From Portulaca oleracea (lineage: Eukaryota; Streptophyta; Magnoliopsida; Caryophyllales; Portulacaceae): a stretch of 64,000 nt of DNA. The stretch spans positions 29,067,169 through 29,131,168 of the forward strand of contig CM055886.1 in NCBI GenBank assembly GCA_029582165.1. The letters are read 5' to 3'. Both the position numbers and the translations under genes were made by a program. Shown in pieces: positions 21,741 to 40,724 of this stretch (positions are counted from its first letter, which is position 1; every line of letters starts with the position of its first letter). The notes below the pieces were generated by a model. The model was given only the letters and a program-made list of their open reading frames with translations, was not told the origin of the DNA and ran no database searches.

Positions 21741-23479
21741 TTAATATAATAAAAAAAAAAGTGGATTTAAATTGTAGTATTTTGTAGGGGGTAGGTGAAG
21801 CTGAGGAGAGGAAAGCAGCCAAGCAGGGGATGCGTTGCTATCTGAAACGTTTGGCAAACTGTCTTCCAAGGTGGACCACTTGAGTGGCTAACCCAAGTGG
21901 ATGTAACAATTTTCTCATTGATTGTTTTTTCCCTCTCTTTTTTCTATTTTCTTTTTTTCATGCCGTATAATTTTTTTCATTATAATTAGACACTATCACA
22001 TGATAATTATGTCCAATTTATAGTGATTCAGTGAGGAAAAATCTTTTGGGGAATTTTTTGTTTTTTGACAAAGAAGCAAGCATGCAGTAAAAATAAAATA
22101 ACTAGACCAACCTTTGTCACCTGACACTAATAGCTAGGTTATGGGTTGGAGAAACAGTTGATCTATGAACCTTACCAATTTTTTGGAAACTGATGGCAAT
22201 GACATATTGATAAGGTATACATTGTATGGAATTATTATAGGGGAGTTGGTGGAAATACTTTAGGTTACTATAATTGAAGGAAGACAGACGCCTTTGGTTG
22301 GTGGGTATAATGTTGGTGGCTATTATTTCTTCATTCAAAAAAGGAATGGCATATTCTAATTCCATACTTTCCTATATTCTCTATGAACTTGCTACATACC
22401 AATTTTTTTTCCTTTTAAATTTGCACATTATCACCATCTTCTAACTTTGCCCTTTGTTTAATGCTTATATGTAATGTGATCTTGCCAAAAGAAAAAAATA
22501 TATATATTTCCTTCTAGGTCACTCTGATTATATGCGTTATTTTGATGGTAAAGATTGATGCCTCTACTACCAAAGAAAGAATCATAATATTCTATGCATT
22601 ATAACATATATGAGTAATAACTAATACAATGGTCCTACATATACTATAATTTATCACTCATTCTTTCACATTTTATCTGTTAACTTTGATTTTTTTTTCA
22701 ATTTAAATAACTCTTGTCTATTATTCTTAAAGTGACCAATTGTGTTAATGGAAGTAAGAGGAGGATAAGAGGAAAGACAATTCCGTTTTGAGATTTTTTG
22801 GATGCAAGAGAAGGGGTGCGATGAGATGCTTGAGGGGGCATGAAATAGTGTGGCTTGGTCGGACTCTTGGTACAATTTGAAAGTTAAACTTGAAGCCATC
22901 ACAAATTTACAACTATTCTAAGGGATTAAAAAGAACGACGAAAATTAAAAAGCTGCATCATCGGACATCTTTTAACATAAGCTGCTAGCCGTTAGTTGAT
23001 TTAACTTAAGATTATTTTTACCACAACATATAGAAACACTATCCTTCTTACCTACAACAATTTGCTTATTATTCACGGTACAGTTTACCATATTCACATC
23101 TAATACCTCTCTCTATTTGAATATATATTTAGCTTGCTTTCATACTATAGAAAGATGCCAAAGTATGCTCAAAACCAAAATAAGGTTGGATACGAAATGT
23201 TTGGGAAGGGGTATTGGTTGATTAAATTAAAGCATGTGAAAATTGCTGAGAAAGAGTGAAAATGACCCACGTATTTGTTTTACCTACCAAAAAAGAACAA
23301 CTTCATCCAGGTCCCAACCAACCCAGCAAACAGTAACCGGAGATGAGAGCTTCACCTAACTCAAGTTAGGCTTTTCTCTAGTTCAAGGGGTAAGGGGGGT
23401 TGGTGAGGGTGAGTTGAGACTTGTTATGAATATATTCATGAAACATCCATTTTAAGCAATTATTTATTGTTTCAAATAG
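21741..23479. other. Intergenic DNA, nothing recognised
   Basis: A/T-rich sequence with only short, low-complexity ORFs. No RNA gene or element end was identified. Confidence 0.5.
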
Positions 23480-23791
23480 AGTTAAATGATATTTGTGCTA
23501 CATAATTCTTAATTTTTGTTAGTTTTACCACTGAATTTTAAAATTTGTTAAATGTACTACCCAACTTCTAAAATTTATCAAAAATGCCACAAAAATTTAA
23601 TCTTGACCTGCTACTTCATGTTGCATTTTTTTACAAATTTTAGATGTTAAGTGGCATATTTGACAAATTTTTAAAGTTAAGTGGCATATTAGACAAATTT
23701 TAGAAGTTAAGTGACACATTTGACAAATTTAAAAATTTTGTGGCAAAACTGACAAAAATTAAGAGTTATATGACACAAATATAATTTAACT
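23480..23791. mobile_element. Foldback element with internal ~32-bp tandem repeats
   Basis: The left arm (AGTTAAATGATATTTGTG..., 23480-23560) pairs with the right arm (...CACAAATATAATTTAACT, ending 23791) over about 80 nt. Inside the right half lie three to four direct copies of a ~32-bp unit (GTTAAGTGGCATATTTGAC... at about 23646, 23677 and 23707, plus a degenerate one). No clear target duplication was found. Confidence 0.7.
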
Positions 23792-23797
23792 GGTTGT

Positions 23798-24075
23798 TGT
23801 GGAACGATCTCAACGAAAAGCTTAAGCTGATAGTTGAGGCCCCAAGAATGGTTTTATACTCTAACACGTCCCTTCACGCAAATGCCCTTTGGACTTGAAG
23901 CATGGATGTTGCAAATGCCCCATTTACCTTGTGCAACTGAATATGGGGGTGCTGACTGCTGAGACTCGAACCTGAGACCTCTTACTTAGGTCTGGCTCTG
24001 ATACCATGTGAAATTAACTCAACCAAAAGTTTAAGCTGATGGTTGTAACCCCAAGAATAGTTTTATACTCTAACA
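23798..24075 (-). mobile_element. TRIM (miniature LTR retrotransposon), complete
   Basis: Two 69-bp direct repeats (23798-23866 and 24007-24075) bound a 140-bp core. On the minus strand each repeat starts TGTTAGAGTATAAAAC and ends CA. The 5' repeat is followed at once by TGGTATCAGAGCC (complement of 23994-24006), a textbook initiator-tRNA-Met primer-binding site. A purine-rich GGGCATTTGCGTGAAGGGA precedes the other repeat. Flanks GTTGT (23793-23797) and GTTGC (24076-24080) look like a 5-bp target duplication with one change. There is no coding capacity, so it must have been moved by another element's proteins. Confidence 0.92.
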
Positions 24076-24245
24076 GTTGCAAATAATATTTGCAAAATAA
24101 ATCTCAGAGGTCAGAATCGGAATCTCTTGAGCATTACTTTAGAAAATCGTATCATAATTTTATGTGAAAAAGATCAACTGACAACTATCATGATTTGAAA
24201 ATCTCTCTTCATGTGAAAATTAAATGAGTTAGACTATGAACTTGG

Positions 24246-24470
24246 GTCATGTTCTTTTGGGTATAACGTAGGTAAGTAAATAAAGTAAGGTAAGTAAAGT
24301 AGCGGACTTAGATAAATGTTATATCACCTATTTCTTTTTCATTTTTAAATGAATTCTGTGAGTTGAATAAATAATTTTTAATATAAATTACTTAGAATAA
24401 AACCTATTCTTTTTGGATGATAATATAAGGTAAAATTTTACTTACGTTACAAAATAACAAGGCTCAAGTC
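24246..24470 (+). mobile_element. A/T-rich MITE, uninterrupted family copy
   Basis: The left end (TGTTCTTTTGGGTATAACGT) and the inverted right end (ACTTACGTTACAAAATAACA) form imperfect terminal inverted repeats. The inner part matches the split copy at 21205-21740 in opposite orientation. Borders are approximate. Confidence 0.5.
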
Positions 24471-24719
24471 TTTGGGCTTAGATTTATACTTACACGGTAA
24501 TTTTATGTGAAATCATTGATTACTCCAAGAAATGTATTTGCATGTAAAAATAGACCAAAACTAATTCTCTAAAATCCCGTCCATGCAAGATATGAAGAGA
24601 TCAAATGTAACAATCTTATCTTTAAAATTTTACAATTTAGAAAAACTGGCTCCAGTTAAACCAAGATTTAGAAATTATTCGTATCTATAACTCTATGGAA
24701 ACAGTGGGTCGAGGAACAA

Positions 24720-25450
24720 TGAAAAAGAGGACATGATTGTGGCTGACTCTCTTGAGGTTTAAGTTAGTAATGGACCGAGATCTGATTCTAACAATACCAT
24801 TACTGACGCTATTGGTGATGTTGTGGATAACAGTAAGCATGTAAGCAGATTGACATATAAGGATCCTCTTTTGAGTGGGTCTAATTTCAACTATATTGGG
24901 TGGAGGATAGAGAACAAGGTGCCAACTCCGACAGTGAACACACTCTTAGTAACCCACTTGGATCCTTTGATGTTGTTGTTGGGTGTGACTTATATTTCGA
25001 TCTTGAAGAATCCACTTTAGAGGGTTCGAAGGTTAGAGCTAGGCGTAAGAGAAAACATAATTTATGATGAAATTTAAATGATAGCTTGTCAGAGAAGTAA
25101 CTTGTAATATCGGTCCCAGCCAAAAAGATGGACAAAAGGTTGGGAGGAATAATGCTAAGAAACTTCTGGAAAGCTCATAGGATTGCTTGGATGAAGAAGC
25201 GCACAGGACCGCAAAGGTTGGTCATGCTTTAAGCATCATCTATGAAGACGAAGAAATAGCTGTGAAACTTCTCAAAAAAATGTGATAAACTGACAATAAG
25301 AAGGGAGGACAAAAGACAAATCTTAAAAATTGTTTATTCATTAGTTTTATTGTTTTGGATATTTTACATTTGTTGCTAATGCTTGCTGCAATTGTATGCA
25401 ACTTTTGTTATGAATTTGAGTTTTGAATAATAGAAAAAAAAAGAAGCATA
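24720..25450 (+). other. Possible retroposed fragment, unidentified
   Basis: This stretch has a more coding-like base composition than its A/T-rich surroundings, with several short open frames (for example 24823-25020). It ends in AATAATAG followed by a run of A at about 25434-25443, like a poly-A tail. I do not recognise the protein and several stops break it. It could be the 3' end of an old LINE or a processed pseudogene. No clear target duplication was found. Confidence 0.3.
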
Positions 25451-25702
25451 GGAAATTTATCTACATGAAAGAGTGAAAAAAAGGACAAAAAGAAAAGCAA
25501 AAAAAAAAAGACCATTAGCAATTAGCATACCTACCCTCTTCGGCTCTTGGGTGTGGGTCACTGGGTTGGTGAGCCTTCCTTTCCTTATTTCTCCATCTCT
25601 CCTTCCTTCCCTTTCTCTTGGATTTGCTAAAACCCACCATTTTCCCCTCTTTGTCTCCTCTCCCTTCCAAACAAACCTTCACAATCAAAGGAGGAGACAG
25701 TA

Positions 25703-31480
<5,778 letters not shown>

Positions 31481-32714
31481 GTGATTCGAACCACCTTGGG
31501 ATCACGTCGTGTGGATTGGAAGAAGTGTCTGTAGGGCGGCGGATGATGTTTTCTTCTTAACCCATCATCTTATTCTTTTGTATTACTCTGTAAGACTTAA
31601 CTTTATGGTGTACTATTAGAAATTGCTTCTTTTCTTCTTTTTTATTGGGGTTGTCTGCAATAGAAATTGTCATGTATCAGTTAATTAGAACCCAATAAGG
31701 AGTTTTGGTAACACAGACATCAATAATGTGAGTTGAAGGGTTTGTATCAAAATTTATTCATATTTGGTAGTTCCAGCTAAAACTTAAAGTAAAACTATGA
31801 ATATGTTGTATCCATTTTTGTAGGAAAACTACCATACCATATGATCATAATAGCCTTCCTAAAAGCTCTAAAGATTTACATCCTCATATTGTTTTTCTTT
31901 TTCTTTTTTTGTTGGCATCCTCAGAAGATAATTAGAAAAACAGCCCCAATTTTAGGGAATTTCAACCAATCAATATGCAGCCAATCATTCTGTTTGTTTC
32001 TCATTTTACCCACAAAGCATATTTTGACTTGGGAGCTGTTAATTTTAGCAAATCAAAGCATTTAATGTAACTCCCTCTTTGATTAAACTCTGAAATTCCT
32101 CATTCAAAAACTGGGTGCCCAAACAAGACCACAATAAAAATAAAAAAACCCATCTCAAAAAAAAACTATTTTTTTTTAGTTTTTACTATGCTTTGACTAC
32201 TTTTGGTAAATTTTATGGATCTCCCTAATTTTATCCTCAAATTTTTGAAAAAACTCCTCCCCGTGTTTCTTCCATAATTAAAACCAAACTTTCCTCCATT
32301 TTTGCCTCTTGAAACTCCATCCCCAAATCTCTCTTTTCACAGAGCCAACAACCTCTCCAAGAAACCAGAAGATTACCCCACCACCATTATCCTCCCCTTT
32401 TCCTCTCATTCTTTGGGTTCTTCCCTTATCTTCAACTCCATTTCCACTCACAAAACACAAAAAAAGAGAACAAAAGGGTGGGAGGGACAGAGACAGAGAA
32501 AGATTCAAAGAACCAGCAACAAAAGAAAGAACCCAGAATCATCAAAAACAAGAGGAAAACAACGAAACAAGAAACAAGAAAGTCCCGATTTTCCAACCCA
32601 GATTCCAAAACTCAATTCCAAGCAAAACCCAGAAAGAGAAAACTCAAACTCCCATCTGGATGACAGAATAGAGTTTCTGGGTTGTCAAAATCCCGATCGA
32701 TAGACCGAATTTGG
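31481..32714. other. EPSPS 3' flank and epimerase 5' leader region
   Basis: No separate gene. The first part is the 3' UTR and T-rich spacer of EPSPS. About 32280-32714 is C/A-rich and GA-rich and probably the promoter/5' UTR of the epimerase gene. The ORFs at 32302-32703 are low in complexity and overlap this leader. Confidence 0.55.
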
Positions 32715-34037
32715 ATGAAGCAAATGCCTCATCTAGACAGCGCCCCATCGACCCCAGGAAAGTTCAAGATGGACAAATCTCCCTTCCTTCATCACCGCAT
32801 TCGATGGCATTTATCCCCCTTTGCCAAACTCACATTCTGGTCCTTACTTTTTCTGGGTCTCATTCTGATGTTCTTCCTCCATTCTTCCTCCCCTTCAAAC
32901 CCAACCCCCTCCATCTCCATCTCCACCTCCTCCTTCTCCACCTTCTCCTGGGGCGGTCCTCAGTGGGAGAAACGCGTCCGAAACTCCGCCAAAGTCCGTG
33001 CCACAAACGGCTTCTCCGTGCTCGTCACCGGTGCGGCAGGGTTCGTCGGCACCCATGTCTCCGCGGCATTGAAGAAACGCGGCGATGGTGTTCTGGGCCT
33101 CGACAATTTCAACAACTACTACGACCCGTCATTGAAGAGGGCGAGACAAGCTTTGTTAGAACGCAGCGGGGTGTTCATCGTCGAAGGAGACATCAACGAC
33201 GAGGCTCTCTTGAGGAAGCTCTTCGAGGTTGTGCCGTTTACTCATGTCATGCATCTGGCAGCCCAGGCTGGTGTGAGGTACGCTATGCAGAATCCCTCTT
33301 CGTATGTTCACAGCAACATCGCTGGGTTTGTGAGTTTGCTCGAGGTTTGTAAGTCTGCGAATCCTCAACCCGCCATTGTTTGGGCTTCGTCGAGCTCTGT
33401 GTATGGGTTGAACACCAGGGTGCCCTTTTCTGAGAAGGATAGGACTGATCAGCCTGCGAGTTTGTATGCCGCAACGAAGAAAGCTGGGGAGGAAATCGCG
33501 CATACTTATAATCACATTTACGGGTTGTCCTTAACTGGGTTGAGGTTCTTCACTGTGTATGGACCTTGGGGGAGGCCTGATATGGCTTATTTTTTCTTCA
33601 CCAAGGACATATTGAAGGGGAAATCGATCCCTATCTTCGAGGCTCCGAATCATGGGACTGTCGCCCGGGATTTCACCTACATTGATGACATTGTCAAGGG
33701 GTGTTTGGGTGCGTTGGATACTGCACAGAAGAGCACTGGCAGTGGTGGTAAGAAGAAAGGCCCGGCGCAGTTGAGGGTGTTCAATCTAGGGAACACGTCG
33801 CCCGTGCCTGTGACTGATTTGGTCGCTATATTGGAGAAGCTTCTGAAGGTGAAGGCTAAGAGGATGGTGATGAAGCTGCCTAGGAATGGCGACGTGCAGT
33901 ATACGCATGCGAATATCAGTCTCGCGCAGAGGGAGCTCGGGTATAAGCCTACTACTGATCTCCAAGCCGGGTTGAAGAAGTTCGTTAGGTGGTATGTCAG
34001 TTACTATAAGACTGCGAAGAAGAGTGCAGCACAATGA
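32715..34037 (+). CDS. GAE: UDP-glucuronate 4-epimerase, Golgi type II membrane protein
   Basis: One exon, 440 aa, ending TGA at 34035-34037. The enzyme interconverts UDP-glucuronate and UDP-galacturonate, the building block of pectin, in the Golgi. The start is the ATG at 32715 (MKQMPHLDSAPSTPGKFK), which matches the usual family N-terminus; the open frame extends 11 codons upstream but without ATG. Residues about 39-55 form one membrane anchor after a short basic cytosolic tail. The NAD-binding Rossmann motif GAAGFVG is at 106-112. SSSSVYG, followed by LYAATKK with the catalytic Tyr-x3-Lys, is typical of extended short-chain dehydrogenases. Lack of introns is normal for plant GAE genes. A poly-A signal AATAAA lies at 34367-34372. 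Which GAE paralogue it is cannot be told. Confidence 0.95.
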   Translation: MKQMPHLDSAPSTPGKFKMDKSPFLHHRIRWHLSPFAKLTFWSLLFLGLILMFFLHSSSPSNPTPSISISTSSFSTFSWGGPQWEKRVRNSAKVRATNGFSVLVTGAAGFVGTHVSAALKKRGDGVLGLDNFNNYYDPSLKRARQALLERSGVFIVEGDINDEALLRKLFEVVPFTHVMHLAAQAGVRYAMQNPSSYVHSNIAGFVSLLEVCKSANPQPAIVWASSSSVYGLNTRVPFSEKDRTDQPASLYAATKKAGEEIAHTYNHIYGLSLTGLRFFTVYGPWGRPDMAYFFFTKDILKGKSIPIFEAPNHGTVARDFTYIDDIVKGCLGALDTAQKSTGSGGKKKGPAQLRVFNLGNTSPVPVTDLVAILEKLLKVKAKRMVMKLPRNGDVQYTHANISLAQRELGYKPTTDLQAGLKKFVRWYVSYYKTAKKSAAQ

Positions 34038-35428
34038 GGATGTTGATGAGGACGATGGTGATCGATGTGAGTTTTGGTTATGCTGTAGAATGGATGGATT
34101 CGATTGAATTCTTGTTCTTGGTTCATGTAATTGTTTTGTTGCCCCGGGCATCTGTCTCCCTATTTTGTGTATGTGGGATGATGCCTCATATATAATGAGA
34201 ATGCTTGCCTTTTTCCCCCATGGTGGAGAAGTTGAGGATTACAGGACATTGTTTGGGCAGTCTTTTAAGTTGTAATTTTGTGTTAGTTTTAGCGGTGTAG
34301 AATTCGTTATTCATAGAGTTATATTTGTGCTCATTGTTGGACATGTATTATTGCAATGCAAATCTGAATAAAACTAGGGACAACAATATATATCTCTGTT
34401 TTTGAGAAATCTTGAATCCAAAGTCATGAAATTGAGTGCCATTTTTGCTGTTGTGAAAGATATGCTCAACTGATGTTTGGCTACAGATGCTGTAAAATTG
34501 AGTGCTTGATTTTGTCCCTTTTGTCTTAGTACTTAACAGCAATGAATGAATCATTATTAAGGCAAAATGTCTCTTTTGTCTTAGTACATATTTAGAGGGT
34601 ACAGATAGTGCAAGAAGGCAACAATGAGCACAAGAAAACAATCCAGATTTTGAATACAATCACTGATTTGTGTGTGATGTCAAAGAAGGGACTCGTAATA
34701 CACTGTGACGGAGATCAAGTGGACTAGTGCGCTGTCGAAGAATGTCGTTTACAATGGCTTTCAATCCCATGGCTTGGGAACGCGATTGGAAATGTTGGGG
34801 ACTTGATAAATCTAAGGGATGACAAACCAGCGAAGGTGCCTACATTTGCTAACCCCATCAAAAGCAGCAAAAAAATGCAGTCAATTACTCACAATTGGCC
34901 TTCAGTTGTGTGAATTATATATGTCCATAACTTGGATTTCCAACTTATATTGTACTGGATTAGAGTAAAAGGACTCATTGAAGTGATTATTATTGATGTA
35001 ATTCAACTAATGGCATAATTTTTCCGTCTAGACTTGTTCATTATTGTAGGTAGCCAACGACGGTTAAAACCGGGTATAATCAAGGATTTATGTCTGAATT
35101 TTGACATTGATTGATTTCTCTTGCCCGAGCCTAATTTTAACCGGAATTAAGGCTTATTCGGATTGCCCGAATGAAAAAAAATTGGGTGTTAGACATCAAG
35201 TTTTCAAGATACGAGGCTACGTCAAATTTATCTGCATAATTTCTCATTATCTCAAGTTTTTGTCACCCAAAATCGATCCCCTTCATGAACAGTGGATTTT
35301 CCACACCAGAGTACACTAATGCACAAAACAATGTGGCCTTCATCAGCCATGAGTCACATGGAGGTTTATATGGGCCTCATTATGGGTTTTCAACTCATCA
35401 TCCATAAGATTGATACCCATAATAGATG
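34038..35428. other. Epimerase 3' flank and intergenic DNA
   Basis: The 3' UTR runs to about 34390. No gene or element is recognised in the rest. Short ORFs lack recognisable features. Confidence 0.5.
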
Positions 35429-35885
35429 TAGGGTTGGTAAAAATTGGGTCCGGATCTCATTGGGTTCAGTCAATTTGGGTAATCGAGCAAAAACTTCAAA
35501 CCCGACTCTAATCGAATTTTAATTCGAACAAAATTATCAGATCTAAACCTGAACGATCGACCGAATTGAAATTTTTTGTCAAAAGTAAAAATTAACGATT
35601 AAATTTTTTGACCAAATATGATCAGTTACGAATAACAAAACTTGACCGACTACAAAATTTGAACCTCTTTATGCGTGTCGTTATCACTTTTTCTCATAAT
35701 CGGGTGTGGTCAACCCGAACGACTGAATCTAAATTTTAATCAAAATTCGGTCAACCCGACCTGAATTTAAATTTGGTCGGGACCGAATGATCGAATTTTA
35801 AAATTGGTCAAAAAAACATGTCTGAAACCCGGTTTTTAGTCTGTCAAATTGTATAATTTGGATCGGTCAAATTTTTGCCACCCCT
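35429..35885. mobile_element. hAT-like non-autonomous element, 457 bp
   Basis: The ends are TAGGGTTGGTAAAAATT and the inverted AATTTTTGCCACCCCT. They are flanked by an 8-bp perfect duplication AATAGATG (35421-35428 and 35886-35893), the hAT signature. Subterminal sequence is rich in TCGGGT/ACCCGA words. It lies about 250 bp upstream of the RPS18 TATA box, so it is now promoter-proximal DNA. Confidence 0.88.
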
Positions 35886-35912
35886 AATAGATGCAATACA
35901 GGCTAACTAACA

Positions 35913-36160
35913 GGCCCATAAATCCCCACCCCAAAGACCCAACCCACGAGCCCCTACTTAAAAAAAAAAAAAAAAAGAGATAGAGAAAAAAAAAAGGGGG
36001 AGAAATAGAGAAAATCAGAAAAAGAAAAGAAAAGAAAACAAGAGAAGAGAAGAAAATTCTGTAAGGCGTAAACTGGAGAAGACGGGTAAACGGCGTCGTA
36101 CCCGATTAGGGTTTTGGGCGCCATTAACTGATGTATATAAGCGATCACCATTTTTCTTAG
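35913..36160 (+). promoter_or_regulatory. RPS18 promoter with site II-like box, telo box and TATA box
   Basis: GGCCCA (35913-35918, the complement of TGGGCC, a site II type motif), a telo box TAGGGTTT (36107-36114) and TATATAA (36134-36140) are present. Site II and telo boxes are known co-regulators of plant ribosomal protein genes in dividing cells. Transcription probably starts near 36165, in the CTTAGCCCTAGCC stretch. A purine-rich tract (about 35959-36055) lies between the first two motifs. Confidence 0.7.
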
Positions 36161-36260
36161 CCCTAGCCAGAGAGAAAAACAAAGAGACCAGCCGTCACTC
36201 GCCGTCTCCCACTCCCCGGTAGTTCGAGAGAGAGAGGGCAAAACAACCGAGCTGCGACAA

Positions 36261-37840
<1,580 letters not shown>

Positions 37841-38399
37841 AGACAGGAGACGAATGTCTTTGTTTTTGGATAGTCACATCACAAGTTACTCTGTTTTGGC
37901 GTGCCTTGGTTGAGACATTACAACCATATTATATGGTTGAATTTTATTTTTGTAGATTATAGATTACAATTATTGATCTTCTGTTGAGGAACCTTATGCG
38001 GTTGTAGCGTTAGTGAAGAGAACATAGTATTTTGCTTCTATTTCCATCTTGGCATTTTCAAAATCAGGTCTACATAATTTACCTGATATTCTTGCATATG
38101 TTTGAGATATTGGTGGGTGGTTTGATTGGTTTAAGCTTTGAATATGGAAGATCAAAATGGCTTGGCATGTATTCACTAAAACTATACTAGGCTTTCTTCT
38201 TGCAAAACCTTCGGAATTTACCCTGGTTATAATTTAGTACACTGAAGTTTTTCCAGAAAGATATTTACTGATTTTAAAAGCAAATTGTTGGATCCTGTAT
38301 CAAAAATTTTCTGTTCATTAAGTCCATTCAAACATGGAAATATTTAGGCATGTCCGGTGATTTTGGTTTATTTTTGGTTGGGGAAATTCAAATGAGTCT

Positions 38400-39770
38400 A
38401 AAACTGAGTTTGTACAACAAAAAGTGTTCGTGTTTGACGCAAAAGTCAATGTTGAATTTCGAACAAAAAGTTTGCAATTTTGCCACCCAAAAAAAATATG
38501 TCATCAAAATGTAATTAATTTTTGTTAACAATTACAAAACTGTCAATCTATTTTTTACCTGCTGTTATATGCAGTTGAGTGTGGTTAATTTCATCATTAA
38601 TCCTTTGAATTTTCCCCCCGACAAATTAATTTACCCTAATTAATTTCACCCACCCAAAATTAATTATCTTCACTAATTACCTAATTAACTAAAAAACCCA
38701 CCCTCCCACCCACCCCTAACCTCCATTGAAGTACCTCAAGCTCCAGTGCCCACCACCACCACCACCATGCCGCCCCTCCCTCTTTCTTATCTTCTCCTCC
38801 TTATCCCTGTTCTTCCACACATCATCACCATCACCATCTTCATCGATCACCATTACCGAACTATCGCAAGCCACCACTCACAGCAACCATTATCCACCCA
38901 AAATACATCAGACATCCCTTTCCATCTCCCCTTCTCTCTGTTTTCAAACTCAAAAACTAAACCCCCAAACACCAAATCCCAATTCAAGAAATTAGGGTTA
39001 GAGTTTCTAGTGAGAGAAAGAGGTGGTGGTGGTGCCAAGAGAAGAGCAACGGCGGTTGGTGGTGGCTTTATGCGGCATCGGCGACTGGCATGGTGGTGGT
39101 GGTAGGGCAGCATGGTGATGAGAGAAAGAGGGAAGGGTAATCAATTCAAATTCAACAATTTTCTGACCTGAAAAACCCTAATTTCAAGCCAAATTCAATA
39201 CCTCCATTCGTCCATTCGTCCGATGAATTTATGAGCAGCAGTGATAGATGAAGGAGCGGCAGGTTGAATTTATGGTTGAATTTAGAGTTTAATGGAGGTA
39301 TTGAATTTAGGGCTCTTTTAGGTTAGCTTGAATTTACTCAGATGAAGGACAGAAATCAGAGGGTGAAAGTTGAAGATTGCGAAATCAGATGTTGAATTTA
39401 GGTTTAATTTCTGGAAGATGTGCGAAATCAAAGGGTGAAAGTTGAAGAAGAAGATGAAGAATGAAGAGGAAGAAGAAGAACGTTGCATGGGTTGCTGGGT
39501 TTTTCCAAGTTGAGGGAAATAATGAGGGACTAGTGAGAATTAATTGAGGAATTAGTTAATTAGGGTTTTTTTATTTAATTATGTTATTATTTTATTTAAT
39601 CACAAATTACTATGTCATTAACCTGTTACTTTAGGTGAGATGAATGTCTCAGCCGGTTAAGTGGCAAAATCGTCATAATTACAATAGTTTAATGGCATTT
39701 TGATGACATGTTTTTTTTCAGGTGGCAAAATTATAATTTTTACATAGTTTAAGAACTCTATGTTGTCTTT
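38400..39770. mobile_element. Possible large inverted-repeat element with a foreign-looking core
   Basis: AATTTTGCCACCC...ATGTCATCAAAATG at 38475-38512 has an inverted match near 39685-39735 (CATTTTGATGACATG ... GGTGGCAAAATTATAATTTT). Further loose pairing lies around AATTAATT/TTAATTAG on both sides (38630-38695 and 39530-39570). The core (about 38700-39500) differs in composition: C-rich, then GA-rich, with CACCAT and GAAGAAGA runs. It could be a Mutator-like element carrying captured DNA. Borders and target duplication are not established. The ORF at 38746-39105 is low complexity and not called. Confidence 0.35.
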
Positions 39771-39943
39771 GTTTGGGTGTGTGACTAAACCAGATTTTCG
39801 TAGTGGACATTCTTTTACAACCATTGAGAATTTATTTTTCGGATTGACCACAGTTGTTACAACCATTGAAAATTTATAAATACTTTTTTAGAAAATTTTT
39901 CCAACTAATCCTTAATTAGAAGTCCCATGATAGTTTGTTAAAT

Positions 39944-40533
39944 GAGTTTTTGGCTCAAATTAATTCGAAATCGGAGGTCATTGGCTGAAAATAATCCAAA
40001 CTCACTTTTTGGCTGAAAATAATCCAAACTCACTTTTTGGCTGAAAATAATCCAAACTTTTAATCTATTTACTCATACTAAACCAAAATCGATTTCCGGC
40101 GTCGGAATGTTGACTGTGCAGCCTGAGCACGTATTTCTTTAATTGATTTTGGTTTTGAATTTTTTTTTAAGCTTATGTAGACCCCAACTCATTTAAACTT
40201 ATAATGACATGACAATGGATTAAAAATAAAAACACTTTAACATAATAAATTTAGTCTTCCAACCCCAAAAATTTTGATGAGAGAAGAAACACGTGCTCAA
40301 AAACATAAATTTAAGTGAGTTGGGGTCTATATAAGGTTTAAAAAAAATCAAAACCAAAATCAATTAAAAAAACACATGTTCAAGCTGCCCGTCAACATTC
40401 CGACGCCAGAAATTGATTTTGATTTAGTCCGAACAAATAGGTTAAAAGTTTGGATTATTTTCAGCCAAAAAGTAAGTTTGGATTATTTTCAGCCAATGAC
40501 CACCGACTTCGGATTATTTTGAGCCAAAAACCC
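39944..40533. mobile_element. Mutator-like foldback element (MULE-MITE), 590 bp
   Basis: It is flanked by a perfect 9-bp duplication TTGTTAAAT (39935-39943 and 40534-40542), the Mutator signature. Ends are GAGTTTTTGGCTC and the inverted GAGCCAAAAACCC. The arms are very long, reaching well over 200 nt each. The subterminal unit GGCTGAAAATAATCCAAACT occurs about three times on the left arm and twice on the right. The arms also share GGCGTCGGAATGTTGAC/GTCAACATTCCGACGCC. No coding capacity. Confidence 0.9.
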
Positions 40534-40724
40534 TTGTTAAATTAATAGTGTTTGATTGTTTGTGGAATGTCAATCTAGTAGGTGATCAAATTATTCTTGT
40601 GGAACACTTGAAGAAAAATGAGAAAAAGATAACATAATGGTTGATATATTTTAGAGCAACTTGTAGGCTTTTGGAATTTTTATGTTTTGTTGTACAATAG
40701 CTTATACTACATTAGGATGTTGGC

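Noticed and set aside
23930..24010. tRNA-derived SINE (because of CTCGAACCTGAGACC and CTGATACCA)
   Set aside because: The matching 69-bp direct repeats and primer-site position explain the sequence as a TRIM; no RNA polymerase III box pair in the right spacing and no tail.
32682..32714. Eleven extra N-terminal residues for the epimerase
   Set aside because: The upstream frame has no ATG (it would begin with TTG); family proteins begin near MPHLDSAPSTPGKFK-like sequence.
38746..39105. 119-codon ORF as a protein gene
   Set aside because: Low-complexity composition from CT-rich, CACCAT and GGTGGT runs; another frame over the same DNA is open too.
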